From: a virus
IMG/VR virus record: IMGVR_UViG_3300027708_000022
Coordinates: 1 to 64,000 of that record
Length of the DNA stretch: 64,000 bases
Strand: one strand, 5' to 3'
Shown here: positions 41,001 through 50,580 of the stretch, piece after piece
Layout: each line of letters starts with the position of its first letter
How positions within the stretch are numbered: position 1 is the stretch's first letter
Made by a program: the position numbers and the translations under genes
The notes under the pieces: model-generated
Databases searched by the model: none
Told to the model about the DNA's origin: nothing
Seen by the model: the letters and a program-made list of their open reading frames with translations, nothing else

Positions 41001-44000
41001 ACATCAGCAACAGAATGGCCGTTAAATGAGTCGACCAAAATACCATTCTTGAATCTAGGTAAATTTGTTGAATCTAATATTGTTAAGTCTTGTTTGTTGA
41101 CAGCAGATTGTTCAAGCAATGATAGTGAAGTGTAATACTCCAAGTTATCAACACGCTTAGAAATTGTGCCAATATCTTTCATTGTGAAACGGCGGTTGTC
41201 AATATATTGTACTGAAATATTAGAAGTATTGGCAACATATGCTGGCTCATGTAGAATATACATGGTCATTGAACCGTCTTTGTCTTTTGGTTCAACTGGT
41301 GTCAGGGAAGGAACACCTTGGATTACCTCAAAGGTACGATTCTTGTTTAAGGCAACTTTGTCGATTCTTGGTAAGTAGTATTGATAGTCCAGAAGTATAT
41401 CAGAACCGTTCTCTGGAATCTTTGGACCAGTCGTGGTTGAGTCAACATCGTATGTGACTGTGTTTGCTGTCGCTGTGCTCGTTGGTGTCGCACGGACAGG
41501 CCTGAAGTCTAGGCAATCACGCAGGTTGTATAGTTGCCCAGTTGCCTTGGCAGTGTATTGAGGTATAGAACCGTAATCGTACCCGTTGTATGAATCAACA
41601 TCAAAATAACCAGCACCAGACGATGAGAAACGATTATACAGAACAGCTAACGGTCCTGTAGGTGGTGTATTTCCTGGAATTAATTTGATTGCAGCATGGC
41701 CATAGTATGAATCTCTTTGGCCATTGTCTAATGCATATTTTGTTTTGATTTCTGTTGCATATGCAGTATTAGCTGTAGTAATTGAGTAACCATTAAAATC
41801 TAAAACAGAAACAATACCAATAACATCAGAAACGAACAATGATTGTGGTGTATCTACTGTCTTAATTAATGTGTTGGCCATGATGTGAGTCTGGCCTTGT
41901 GATGCATAAAGAATCACACCGTTGTTTGCAAAAATACTTGTGCCGCTTGATGACTGAATTGTTGTATTTGCAGCAACATAAGTTTTACTTTTTGCACTTG
42001 GATTTGAAGTATCAATAGTTCCTGTAATGTTAGCAACCATATTGTTTGCATTTGTAACTGTAATTTTACGAGTACCAGTATCAACAGTAAACAAATCAGC
42101 AGAAATTAATTGACCAACTTTATATGGTGATGTACCAGCAGAAGTTACAGCAATTTGATATTTTTCATTTCTTGATGAAGTACTTGATGCTGCTGAAACT
42201 GATTCTCCTGTACCAACAGAAAGTGTTGGTGAAACTGATGATGAGAATGACTGTGATTCATACAACCTTCTGTATGAGAATGACAAATCACCAATTGTAT
42301 TGTTGGCAATGAAATCTTCACCAAGTGGGAAAATCAATGGCTCTAAAGTTGTATCTGAAATAATCGAGTCAAGATAAGTTGTAGCTTGATCTTTAGAAGA
42401 AATATCAATATCAGCAGCTGCAAGACGAGTTGTGCTACTTGTAATTGCTAACGATTGTACTTGTGGGAATCCAAAGTCAATTGCCCATGTTGATGCACTA
42501 TTGACATTAGCAATAAATGGTTGTGAAATTTGAATGGTCTGAGTTGAACCCTTGTAGTTCGTAATAGTCTTTGGTGTTTCACCAACACCAGGACCAGCTG
42601 TAATTCTAAGTTTAGCACCAGTATAGGCATTATCTACTGTTGAGTACAATAATGAACCAGATAGTGTGTTTGCTAATTGTAGGTAAGTTGTGTTTGTTGA
42701 AGCAATACCGTTATTACAGTTACCGCCGTTGATTGTACCTACAGAAACATCAAACAGATATGTACGGTAAATATAAGTTGCTGAGTTTGATGTGTTTGCA
42801 GCTGTTTCAAATTCAATAGTCTTAACTCTCGCTGTACCAATCTTTGTATTACTAATTGCGCCTGTTGTTGTTACATTAATGTTTGCATTAGCAACGCAAT
42901 GTAAATCTATAGTCTGTAAACTGTTGATTGGAAATGATCCATATTGTGTATTTGAATACACATAGTAACCATAATCAGCAGACAATCTTTTATTATTTAC
43001 TGAAGAAGTTGTTCTTGGTTTGTCAACAGTAATAGTTGTAGGTGCAATTGTTTCAAACTCATAGCCATAAACATAAGCCTTACCTGGAGATAATGTGACA
43101 TTGGCTTTAGCGGTGTTTGCTGCACTTGTTTCTAATGATAGCTTGAATGGACGAACGGTATAATTACCAGATTCATCGTATGTTCTACGAGCAAGAGTAT
43201 CTTCTAAAATAGCATATAATGGATATTTGTTTGCATAAACTAATATACCACTTTCTACACGAGCCAATTCAATAAATTGTGTATCATCTACTGAAGTTAA
43301 ACTTCTTGACGCTAGAACCAAATTAATTTTATAACGATCAGAACCTGGTGCTTGAAAATTCGAAGCATCTTGAGCAGGATCTAACAATGATGTGTCTTGT
43401 GTATAAACAACAGTCGATTCTTGAATTTCAAAACCAATTCTTACATTAGCTGATGTGTTGTCATACTTTGATAATGCAATTGTTTGTGCATCGTTTTTAA
43501 TGAAAAAACCATCGTAATAGAATACACCTTCATTAACTGAGAAAACTTGTCCTGTACCTACACCTGATGTTGCGATATTGGCATATACTGGTGCAGCTTC
43601 ATCTGTTCTAATTGTTTCCAATGCTGTAAATGTATTGCCGTAGACCTGTTTCACCATAAGTGTTTTTGGGTCACCTGTGCCGGCATCAGCATCATATACT
43701 ACAACAACTTCACCACGCTTTGTACCTGTTGAATCTAATATAGACATACCCGTGAAATTATTAGCAACAACAGCTGAACCAGCATAGTCTGTGGATAATT
43801 TAAGATATGTAGCGTCTTGAATGAATGTTTGACCACCGGTTACTAAAGAACCGTTTTTGAAAATATTGTTACCAAATCTTTTGACTTGATTTTGTAGAAT
43901 TGTTTGGAGTTGTGTTAACTCACGAGCTTGAACAGCATAGCCAGGCTTAAACAACATACGAAGAAATTTCTTATCTTCATCGAAATCGTCATAGTATGGG

Positions 44001-44029
44001 TTGACATTAAAGTTGGTATTTAACGACAT
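38066..44029 (-). CDS. Giant virion protein, DUF4815-like (baseplate/fibre)
   Basis: 1987 residues, the largest gene here. N-terminus NTNFNVNPYYDDFDEDKKFLRMLFKPGYAVQARELTQLQTILQNQVKRFGNNIFKNGSLVTGG is the conserved DUF4815-type start found in aquatic T4-like phages. The rest is beta-rich; residues about 1340-1640 include FLVSQNDYPDGLFLSKARFCFKSKD and VQPGEYAFVLMTNSNGYETY, and the end includes FRTFAIKIVMTGTSTTDVPKVRDFRAIALP. A GSGY...PTITV module lies near residues 1795-1840. It sits where T4 has genes 9-12, so it probably replaces the baseplate pins/short fibres (inference). AAGGA before the ATG. Confidence 0.75.
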   Translation of the reverse strand: MSLNTNFNVNPYYDDFDEDKKFLRMLFKPGYAVQARELTQLQTILQNQVKRFGNNIFKNGSLVTGGQTFIQDATYLKLSTDYAGSAVVANNFTGMSILDSTGTKRGEVVVVYDADAGTGDPKTLMVKQVYGNTFTALETIRTDEAAPVYANIATSGVGTGQVFSVNEGVFYYDGFFIKNDAQTIALSKYDNTSANVRIGFEIQESTVVYTQDTSLLDPAQDASNFQAPGSDRYKINLVLASRSLTSVDDTQFIELARVESGILVYANKYPLYAILEDTLARRTYDESGNYTVRPFKLSLETSAANTAKANVTLSPGKAYVYGYEFETIAPTTITVDKPRTTSSVNNKRLSADYGYYVYSNTQYGSFPINSLQTIDLHCVANANINVTTTGAISNTKIGTARVKTIEFETAANTSNSATYIYRTYLFDVSVGTINGGNCNNGIASTNTTYLQLANTLSGSLLYSTVDNAYTGAKLRITAGPGVGETPKTITNYKGSTQTIQISQPFIANVNSASTWAIDFGFPQVQSLAITSSTTRLAAADIDISSKDQATTYLDSIISDTTLEPLIFPLGEDFIANNTIGDLSFSYRRLYESQSFSSSVSPTLSVGTGESVSAASSTSSRNEKYQIAVTSAGTSPYKVGQLISADLFTVDTGTRKITVTNANNMVANITGTIDTSNPSAKSKTYVAANTTIQSSSGTSIFANNGVILYASQGQTHIMANTLIKTVDTPQSLFVSDVIGIVSVLDFNGYSITTANTAYATEIKTKYALDNGQRDSYYGHAAIKLIPGNTPPTGPLAVLYNRFSSSGAGYFDVDSYNGYDYGSIPQYTAKATGQLYNLRDCLDFRPVRATPTSTATANTVTYDVDSTTTGPKIPENGSDILLDYQYYLPRIDKVALNKNRTFEVIQGVPSLTPVEPKDKDGSMTMYILHEPAYVANTSNISVQYIDNRRFTMKDIGTISKRVDNLEYYTSLSLLEQSAVNKQDLTILDSTNLPRFKNGILVDSFNGHSVADVSNRDYKASIDPNIKELRPSFNISSSLLTFDAANSTNYLQTGPIITANSSQVVFVDQNKASRSFNINPFNVINYLGKINLDPPSDIWVDTSKRPDVLVNLQGDKDAWNLILASTYNYEWGDWSTYWTGQSVSGGEWVGRGQVGGGAGIAVYGTQTTTTTSAQTRSGTKTTVVASTITQSLGDRVLDVSIIPYMRNRNVLFTGSSFKPTSTLYGFFDNVDVNNNIVRLNKFTLNANNLQYQTQVGNLESVTVYNNTTSTSNGTALIALTSNTEAFIVSVNPYTAFNIASANLVGTVSGSSIRINGYDHYNGNAASAAANTITLRVDATGANNITTYVGSPIYIVSGTGSNQKRTISAYNSTTRVATVNTNWTTVPDSTSIYSIGNLTTSLSGDVAGLFYIPTGQFRVGEKHFRLIDTPSGDVASSSTNGDATFFAQGLLERTENTIISTTVPTIQRVAVNDNRVVTSTTSRSVVVGYYDPLAQTFLVSQNDYPDGLFLSKARFCFKSKDASQPITLQLRSTVNGYPSSSVVFPFSTVTLTPDQIKTSSSPDLDNADTYTEFVFDAPIYVQPGEYAFVLMTNSNGYETYAAEVGAFDTVSKRQISAQPYGGSFFLSQNGSTWVAEQNTDMMFRMYRHSFNTGVVSAKFKVATPSANTPYDLLHLMSSEVVLGNTSVRYTFNSEKATGGMAGEYSITPFTDYPMNDISDRRVLNPTTGNSTLTVTATMYTNSSVISPFLDSSRYGVIAVENIINNLPLSNSDIVLSSGGTAYSTNANAVVTITGGGGSGATAAAVVSSNVITSIYLTSNGSGYTTSPTITVVDANTTPGTGVTVTYNGEDKKSGGNGSVRYITRKVTLADGFDSGDLRIYLTAYKPSGSNILVYYKLLSTSDTDDFDNKGYQLMAQLSNSNFVSTNYNDYREIAYAPGYNTTANNSVNYVSGTTTFNSFRTFAIKIVMTGTSTTDVPKVRDFRAIALPAGN

Positions 44030-44041
44030 TAAACATTTTCC

Positions 44042-45592
44042 TTAGAATCTAATAACAAACTTAACATTTTCGGCTTGGCCATCAGCTCTTGTAATTTTTT
44101 GAACATTCTCAGCATACATTATATCACCGGTATATGGTTGAAATTCCGGAGTTGCAGCCTTTACTACGGTTCTTGTTACAGCTGAATTAGCACCAATTAA
44201 CGTACCACCAACAGTAACAGAACCTCTAACTTTAGTCAATCTAACTTCATTTGAAGATTGAGCATTAACAAATCCGTAAAAATAAGCATTGTTAGCAGAA
44301 GTGCCTTGATAAACAAACTCATTCAATGTAAAATTTGTACCAGCTACCAATGTTAAATTGGTTGTCTGAGAAATTACAGTATTAGCGTTAGAACTTATTA
44401 CTGCTGAAATATTACCATATTTATACGGATCTCTTAGAAGTCCATATTGTCTAAATGAAGTATCTATTGAAATTAAACCTGACTCAGTAGCATCAACAGC
44501 ACCAATTCTTTCTGCAACCATAACATTTGTTGCATCCAATTCTTTAGCTGGATTGAATCCGTGTCCAAACTTTGGTCCCATAATACATCTTGTTGTTGCA
44601 CCAGAACCTGGACCATAAATTGTTGCGTTGGCGTAAGAGTATCCTATACCTGTAACATCAATTGTTATTTTTGATATTTGACTATTAGCAATATTGGCTG
44701 AAGCTTCAGCACCAGTTCCATCGCCTTGAATGTAAACTCTGGTTGTGAAACTTACATTATTTCCTGTACCACCGCCACTTCCAGTTGTGACTGTTGATAG
44801 TGTAACTATACTTGTGACAGCATTAACAGACGAAACTAATGTTCCTGTTGCAATACCAGTTCCAGTAATGTACATATTTGCAGCAACATTTGTAGTATTT
44901 GCTAAAGTTATGAAACCTACTCCAGATGCAAAAGCTGATGCTGAAATTGTTGGATTGGCATATCCTGTGCCACCAGAAGTTACAATAATTGTTGTCAATT
45001 CACCATCAACAGGTCCAGTTGAACTAACATTATAGTCCAATTTATTAGTTGATACAGGTGCAGGAACCCAATTTGTAGTTAAGAATTTGTTTGATGGTTT
45101 AACATTGTACATATACTTCCAAATAAAACCATCAGCGGTTACAATTGTACCATTTGCGCTCGTATAGTCACCAGTAGGTTGTACTGAAGAATTTGATGAT
45201 GCATTATTTGATAAACATTTGTAAACATTTCTATCGGTTGTAATAACATACATCGGATTAACATTCAATGTTGTGTTGGCTGTCAACAACTCATCCAATG
45301 CAATTTTGTCATCATATTGTTTGTACTTACCGTTTGTTGTCCAGTTTACACGAGGGATGACCATTTCCACATCATTACCTGTGATTCTCTTGGCTGCAAA
45401 CATATTATCCCATGCTGATTTTTCATCAGATGTGGAATCTACAATTGAGTTTGGAGAAGATTCGTTCGCATATGGAACATTATTCCCAATGAAAACATAA
45501 CCAACAGTTGCTGGTTCTGGTTCAGAGAATGACTCTTTAAATTGTTCTGCGTTATTAAACGACAGTTTTTTGGATGTATAATAAGTTGCCAT
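44042..45592 (-). CDS. 8: gp8 baseplate wedge protein
   Basis: 516 residues (T4 gp8 is 334). Matches to T4 gp8 pattern: GYVFIGNNVPYANES (T4 TIFITFGRSEPW), VEMVIPRVNWTTNGKYKQYDD (T4 LDAVIPRRDWG), PMYVITTDRNVYKCL, TADGFIWKYMYNVKP and the C-terminus FQPYTGDIMYAENVQKITRADGQAENVKFVIRF (T4 HSGEMIYMENRPPI...INILFTF). The extra length is an inserted beta module at residues about 195-340 with two GTGY/GIGY repeats, the same kind as in gp6 and others here. No ribosome-binding site; CATAAATA ends 5 bases before the ATG. Confidence 0.85.
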   Translation of the reverse strand: MATYYTSKKLSFNNAEQFKESFSEPEPATVGYVFIGNNVPYANESSPNSIVDSTSDEKSAWDNMFAAKRITGNDVEMVIPRVNWTTNGKYKQYDDKIALDELLTANTTLNVNPMYVITTDRNVYKCLSNNASSNSSVQPTGDYTSANGTIVTADGFIWKYMYNVKPSNKFLTTNWVPAPVSTNKLDYNVSSTGPVDGELTTIIVTSGGTGYANPTISASAFASGVGFITLANTTNVAANMYITGTGIATGTLVSSVNAVTSIVTLSTVTTGSGGGTGNNVSFTTRVYIQGDGTGAEASANIANSQISKITIDVTGIGYSYANATIYGPGSGATTRCIMGPKFGHGFNPAKELDATNVMVAERIGAVDATESGLISIDTSFRQYGLLRDPYKYGNISAVISSNANTVISQTTNLTLVAGTNFTLNEFVYQGTSANNAYFYGFVNAQSSNEVRLTKVRGSVTVGGTLIGANSAVTRTVVKAATPEFQPYTGDIMYAENVQKITRADGQAENVKFVIRF

Positions 45593-45597
45593 AGTTT

Positions 45598-45605
45598 TAT
45601 TTATG
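45598..45605 (-). promoter_or_regulatory. Late-promoter-like CATAAATA directly before gp8
   Basis: CATAAATAAAACT then ATG 45592: with T4 spacing, transcription would begin at the start codon itself. No Shine-Dalgarno sequence is present. Confidence 0.45.
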
Positions 45606-48117
45606 TGACAATTACGAGGGTTTGGTCATTTGCAGTTTGCGTAAATGCAGAAGAAACGGTTACTACTCCGTTACTATAGATACTATTAACTGTTCTAATT
45701 TGTGAGTTAACTGCAATCTGTGAACCGATTGTTAGAATATTATTAGTATTAGCAATATTGAATCGTGTATTGGTACCTGTAACAACAATACTTCCTGAGT
45801 ACACATTAACAGTACCAGAAATTGTTGAACCGGTTGTTATAGCATTTGAAGTAATACCATTTGATAGAATAGTTTCATCAATCTTATACTCAGCGTATTG
45901 CACAAATCCAGCTGGATGAATTAGATTTTTGAATATCTCTTTAAACTTACTAAACTCAACAGATGAAGATAGAACATATGCATAGTCAACATAATATTCA
46001 CGACCCTGTACAACACGCTCTGATGCTGATAAAATACTATCTGAAGTTGGCCAACGACCTGGGAATGTTATATAACTTGATTCAACTTTAGCATTTGCAG
46101 TAGCTTTACCATCACCATAACCAGTCAAATCAATCTGTGGTGGGTATTTGTATCCTGCACCAGAATTAACTATACGAATCTTTAGAATTGCACCTAATGC
46201 CTGGTCAGCAGATCCATAAAGATTTTCACCATCACCCATAAGAGCTATGACTGACAAGTTGGCGTTTGCACCAGTTTTTGATGAAACAGTTAATGTTGGT
46301 AATTTATCACTATAAAAGTTTTGACCACCAATCAAATGTTTACCATGAACACCAATTTTTTTATCTGTTGTGGCATAAGTAAAGTTAACATTAACATTGA
46401 ATGAAGTATTTGAAGAAATAGAATTGATGTACCTTGATTGATTATTAATCATAATCAAATCACCAACACGCAAATCTTCCTGAAACTTTGTATTTGTTCC
46501 AGTAACTATAACATTTGCATTACCATATGTGTTAGCTGTACCAACAATTCTAGATGGTTGCAACTCAACTTTTGTAATTGCGCCATTTGATGATATACCA
46601 GTTACAGCGGCCGCAGCACCAATACCAAAAGTCATTGGTTGATTATAGAATAATATCTCATCACCAACTTTATAATTATTACCACCGTTATTGATTTGAA
46701 TTCTACCTAAAGACCTAGAACTTAAAACAAAATGGGTTGTGGTGTTTGCAAGGTATTGTGCAGAGTCAGCATCAAGTGTTGGCACAGTTGCGAATGCTGT
46801 ATTAGAAAAAAGAATTGCTACATTAGTAATAGCACCAATACTGGATATTGTACTGAAACTAAATGCATCAACCAATTTTGTATTTGCATTTTCACCACTT
46901 GGTATAACAGTTGAACTGAAACCGTAATTCGAATTCGAAATATTGACACTTGCAAAGTCTGAAATTCTATCTGTATTAACAGTGAATACATTTGCAGTAT
47001 TTTGGCCAGATACATCAACACCATCAATAGCCAATACGATTGCAGAATTAGCTGCCAAACCAACTACATTAACATTAGAACCTACTTTGAAACCTGCACC
47101 ACCTTGTAGTACAGAAATTTTGTTAATAAATCCAGAGAATACCTCAGTTATAATTGCTTCAGCTGATGTTGTTGATGATCCACCTGATATAAGAACTGGA
47201 TCACCAACATTATAACTTGCGCCACCGTTAATAATGTATATAACACTCAAATTAGACAGACCTAAAACTTTGATGTTTATTAAAGAACCATCGTCAGGGT
47301 CAATAATATCTAATAAAGCATTTTCACCATTACCAAAAGTACCAACTAATGTTTTACTATTGATGTATAATTCAAATGTTGGTACAGCATTATTTGTTTT
47401 TTGTGATGCTCTCTCAACAATGGCTGTTGCACCAGATGTTGTTCCGGTTATCTTTCTATTTTTTAATAAGTCAAAATCAAATGAGTCATACAAAACTTCA
47501 ATGCCAGCGCCAGAAGCTGGTGCTGTATTAAAAATTAATTTTCTCGATTCTTTACGAACATTGTAACCAGATGTTTGTACTACACCATTAACATAAACGG
47601 TAATCTCATCATATGCTACTACTTGAGCTAATTTAAATATTTTGGTTGTTGCATCACCTGTATGTTTACTATAAACTGTTTGTGATATTTTAAATGCATT
47701 TTCAACCAACCATTTACCATCTGATGCTCTAAGAATGTTTGTTTTTGGTTGTAGAATTTCCAGTTCTTCATTATAAAGAAGTCTGAACAACAACTTAAAC
47801 GATTTCTCATTACCTTTAGCCAAGTAAAGTGGCAAAACGTGTTTAAGTAAAACAGCTCTATCAACTTGTACATCCTGTGGGAATAAAGATGCATATGTGG
47901 CAAAAAAGTTGTCTTGAAAATCGTCAATAGAAGAATCAACATCGGTAGCATAACGAAGGTCTTTTGATTTTGTTACCAAGTCATTTAATTCTGTACCTTG
48001 TTTGTTCTCCAAATATTCATAATATGCTTCCATAAAAGCAATAAAATTTGGATGTTCTTCACGAACAAACTCCGGTAACTGACTACTAACCAGTAGAGAA
48101 GTTTTTTGGTCAGTCAT
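45601..48117 (-). CDS. Baseplate structural protein in the gp7 position
   Basis: 838 residues. N-terminus SLLVSSQLPEFVREEHPNFIAFMEAYYEYLE...PLYLAKGNEKSFKLLFRLLYNEELEI is a conserved domain of aquatic T4-like phages. The middle holds repeated GGASYNVGDPVLISGG / GGAGFKVGSNVNV modules, and the end is beta-rich (GSIVVTGTNTRFNIANTNN) with WPTSDSILSASERVVQGREYYVDYAYVL. It lies between gp6 and gp8, where T4 encodes wedge protein gp7 (1032 aa); I infer the same structural role, but sequence similarity to T4 gp7 is not evident to me. Confidence 0.65.
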   Translation of the reverse strand: MTDQKTSLLVSSQLPEFVREEHPNFIAFMEAYYEYLENKQGTELNDLVTKSKDLRYATDVDSSIDDFQDNFFATYASLFPQDVQVDRAVLLKHVLPLYLAKGNEKSFKLLFRLLYNEELEILQPKTNILRASDGKWLVENAFKISQTVYSKHTGDATTKIFKLAQVVAYDEITVYVNGVVQTSGYNVRKESRKLIFNTAPASGAGIEVLYDSFDFDLLKNRKITGTTSGATAIVERASQKTNNAVPTFELYINSKTLVGTFGNGENALLDIIDPDDGSLINIKVLGLSNLSVIYIINGGASYNVGDPVLISGGSSTTSAEAIITEVFSGFINKISVLQGGAGFKVGSNVNVVGLAANSAIVLAIDGVDVSGQNTANVFTVNTDRISDFASVNISNSNYGFSSTVIPSGENANTKLVDAFSFSTISSIGAITNVAILFSNTAFATVPTLDADSAQYLANTTTHFVLSSRSLGRIQINNGGNNYKVGDEILFYNQPMTFGIGAAAAVTGISSNGAITKVELQPSRIVGTANTYGNANVIVTGTNTKFQEDLRVGDLIMINNQSRYINSISSNTSFNVNVNFTYATTDKKIGVHGKHLIGGQNFYSDKLPTLTVSSKTGANANLSVIALMGDGENLYGSADQALGAILKIRIVNSGAGYKYPPQIDLTGYGDGKATANAKVESSYITFPGRWPTSDSILSASERVVQGREYYVDYAYVLSSSVEFSKFKEIFKNLIHPAGFVQYAEYKIDETILSNGITSNAITTGSTISGTVNVYSGSIVVTGTNTRFNIANTNNILTIGSQIAVNSQIRTVNSIYSNGVVTVSSAFTQTANDQTLVIVT

Positions 48118-50168
48118 TAAGTATTAGTCTTTTTTTCTAGTATTGTTAAGATAGAAGTTGGATCATCAACATCTATGGTAATAATAGTATCTCTTGTTGA
48201 CTGAATGATACCCTTTTCTGCTTCAATATTTAACCTAATCAAACCATCAGTCGAGTCAACAGAAGTTAATCTAATATCATTAATAGTTATGATACCATTA
48301 TTATAGTCGATTGTACCAGCATTTGAATTGATAATCTGTCTCTGTGCTAATGAGTCGTAGTAAATTGTTCGTAGTGTACCTGTTCTTCCATCAATAACAG
48401 CAACGGCTTCTGCACCGTAACCACTACCGCCGGTGATAGTAACAATAGCTCTAGTGTAGTCTGTACCACGATTTGTGATAGTGATACTTTGTATTTTTGA
48501 ATTAACAATCACGGCTTCTGCTGTTGCACCAGTACCATCACCACTTATGGTAACTGTTGGTGTTGTTACATAACCAGAACCTGGATTTGTAATCTGAATA
48601 TCTGAAACACCGGTGTATGACTGTGGTGCTTCTTCAAATAAAGCATACCTTGAAACCCCTGTGGTATCATTTACAGTAAATGCGGTTGAAGTTAACCTGT
48701 TCGTAAGTGTTCCACGATGTAGAGGTACATTATACTTAATGGTATAACTTGCTGACTCATTTAATTTTGGAGTAAACCTTCTTTGTAAACGAACAATAGT
48801 TTCAGAACCAACAATTGCATTAGCGTCAACACTATCAATGTTATCTTGCATCTTTGATTGAATAAATGTTGAATTGAATTTATCCAAATTTGTTGTTTTG
48901 TAATTTATAACAGCTTGTTTAATATTGTTTTTTAATGTTTGTTCATCTAAAGAAGTTTTCTTTGTATCATATTGCACAGTATTTTCTATAATCAAATACA
49001 AATATTGTGTGTCTCTAATTTCAGCCTGAACAGAAACAATAGATTTTGGGTTAATAATTTCGTCAATGATTCTTTGCTTTTCTGTTTCGGAAATGTAGTA
49101 ACCGCTCTTAGGTTTCAAAGCAATGTAAACTTTACCAAACACTTTTGGTATTTCATCTTCACCACCCCAAACGGATAAACTGTCTACGCTAGGATAGTTA
49201 CTTTTAATATATGCTTCATAATCTTTAACAGTTACCAATCTATTCTGAGTAGCATACTGTGCGGCAGCTGAATACTTGATTGAATCTACATTTTCATTTG
49301 TAGAACCGCCGGCTGCTGATGAAACTGTATCTATTGTAAATGTTGAATAACCACCAATGTTTTGTGTACCAATAAAAGCATTGGCTTTATTTGCCAAATC
49401 ACCTTTTGTTTTCAAGTATGTTATAGAAACAATAGCACCATCTGGTAATTTTTTACCAACAACATCATCACCAAAATAAATTTGATAGTTACCATTTCGG
49501 CCTTCTTGTAAAAAGAACACCTCACTGGTTGATGTGATATCTAAAATATCTGTTACTTTACTATACAGAGTTGATTGTGTATTACTTGCATTAGGTTTAA
49601 CGATAACAGTTATTGTGGTAGTATCTACCGAAGTATCATTAATTGTGAATATAGATTTAGGATTATCAATTTTGGTATAAGAATAATTATATGTTACCAA
49701 CTGTCCTTCATAAATTTCAACATTCTCAAAATAGAAAGATGTATTTGATTTTGTAACAGTATAATTATCAAGTGTTACAAAACTGTAAGAAGTGCCATCA
49801 ATTAAGTTTGATAGAAAAGTATAACCTTTTGGAATAGAAAGTTCAGCCGGAACTGTTGTTCCAGAATTTATTGTTACATTAATTTTTGCCACAGGTGATG
49901 TGTATGAATAAGGAACATAATTCAACATCTTAGCATGAGATACCACAGAATCTCTCAGAATAGCTGTATCCAAGAATGATTCATTGGCAACCATATTGAG
50001 GTAATATGCGTTGTAATGTGTGTTGTATGCCAAAACCTCAAGAAGAATATTTAATCCAGAACCTTCAAAATCATAATCTTGAAATTGAGATTGTTGTTTT
50101 AAATATGTTTTAAGGTTTGTTTTGATTTGGTCAAAATCAAGTTCGGTAACTCGTAAACGGTTTGCCAT
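48117..50168 (-). CDS. 6: gp6 baseplate wedge protein
   Basis: 683 residues (T4 gp6 is 660), baseplate-J family core of the wedge. Signature N-terminus DFDQIKTNLKTYLKQQSQFQDYDFEGSGLNILLEVLAYNTHYNAYYLNMVANESFLDTAILRDSVVSHAKMLNYVPYS, plus the central QNRLVTVKDYEAYIKSNYPSV block. Residues about 515-600 contain a GSGYVTTPTVTISGDG module and a second GTDYTRAIVTITGG unit, an insertion shared in type with gp8 and other baseplate genes here. Start follows the gp25 stop after one base. Confidence 0.94.
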   Translation of the reverse strand: MANRLRVTELDFDQIKTNLKTYLKQQSQFQDYDFEGSGLNILLEVLAYNTHYNAYYLNMVANESFLDTAILRDSVVSHAKMLNYVPYSYTSPVAKINVTINSGTTVPAELSIPKGYTFLSNLIDGTSYSFVTLDNYTVTKSNTSFYFENVEIYEGQLVTYNYSYTKIDNPKSIFTINDTSVDTTTITVIVKPNASNTQSTLYSKVTDILDITSTSEVFFLQEGRNGNYQIYFGDDVVGKKLPDGAIVSITYLKTKGDLANKANAFIGTQNIGGYSTFTIDTVSSAAGGSTNENVDSIKYSAAAQYATQNRLVTVKDYEAYIKSNYPSVDSLSVWGGEDEIPKVFGKVYIALKPKSGYYISETEKQRIIDEIINPKSIVSVQAEIRDTQYLYLIIENTVQYDTKKTSLDEQTLKNNIKQAVINYKTTNLDKFNSTFIQSKMQDNIDSVDANAIVGSETIVRLQRRFTPKLNESASYTIKYNVPLHRGTLTNRLTSTAFTVNDTTGVSRYALFEEAPQSYTGVSDIQITNPGSGYVTTPTVTISGDGTGATAEAVIVNSKIQSITITNRGTDYTRAIVTITGGSGYGAEAVAVIDGRTGTLRTIYYDSLAQRQIINSNAGTIDYNNGIITINDIRLTSVDSTDGLIRLNIEAEKGIIQSTRDTIITIDVDDPTSILTILEKKTNT

Positions 50169-50169
50169 T

Positions 50170-50568
50170 TTATCTTATCCGTTGCAGCAAAAATCTTATT
50201 GTTATTGGTTCGCTTCTATTAACAATTTCAAATTCCATGTATATTCCAAATGAATTTTTATCATAAAGTGGTGCAACTTGTAGAGTTGTGATTCTAACTC
50301 TAGGTTCAAAATTGGCAATAGTTTGTCGTATTTCTCTATCTAAATTTGATGCAGTAATATTATCAAGTGGTTCAAACAACATTCTACGAATGTTGGAACC
50401 CAAATCTGGTTGAAACGGCCTCTCATAATGATTGGTAACCAACAGGTTACGAACAGAATGAATGACAGCTTGCTCATCTGTCCATCTGTTGATATCTTTT
50501 TTGACCGGATGAACATTAAAGTTCAAATCCAAGTCACTATACTGCCTATTGATTATTGAGGATGCCAT
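50170..50568 (-). CDS. 25: gp25 baseplate wedge protein
   Basis: 132 residues (T4 gp25 is 132), gp25/W family, the wedge component that nucleates sheath assembly. Seen: YSDLDLNFNVHPVKKDINRWTDEQAVIHSVRNLLVTNHYERPFQPDLGSNIRRMLFEPLD and the EPRV motif in ANFEPRVRITTLQV. No ribosome-binding site is visible; AATAAATAG ends 4 bases before the ATG, as at gp8. Order 25-6-7-8 is consistent with a wedge operon. Confidence 0.95.
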   Translation of the reverse strand: MASSIINRQYSDLDLNFNVHPVKKDINRWTDEQAVIHSVRNLLVTNHYERPFQPDLGSNIRRMLFEPLDNITASNLDREIRQTIANFEPRVRITTLQVAPLYDKNSFGIYMEFEIVNRSEPITIRFLLQRIR

Positions 50569-50572
50569 GTTC

Positions 50573-50580
50573 TATTTATT
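50573..50580 (-). promoter_or_regulatory. Late-promoter-like AATAAATA directly before gp25
   Basis: AATAAATAGAAC then ATG 50568; same close spacing as at gp8 and no Shine-Dalgarno sequence. Confidence 0.4.
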
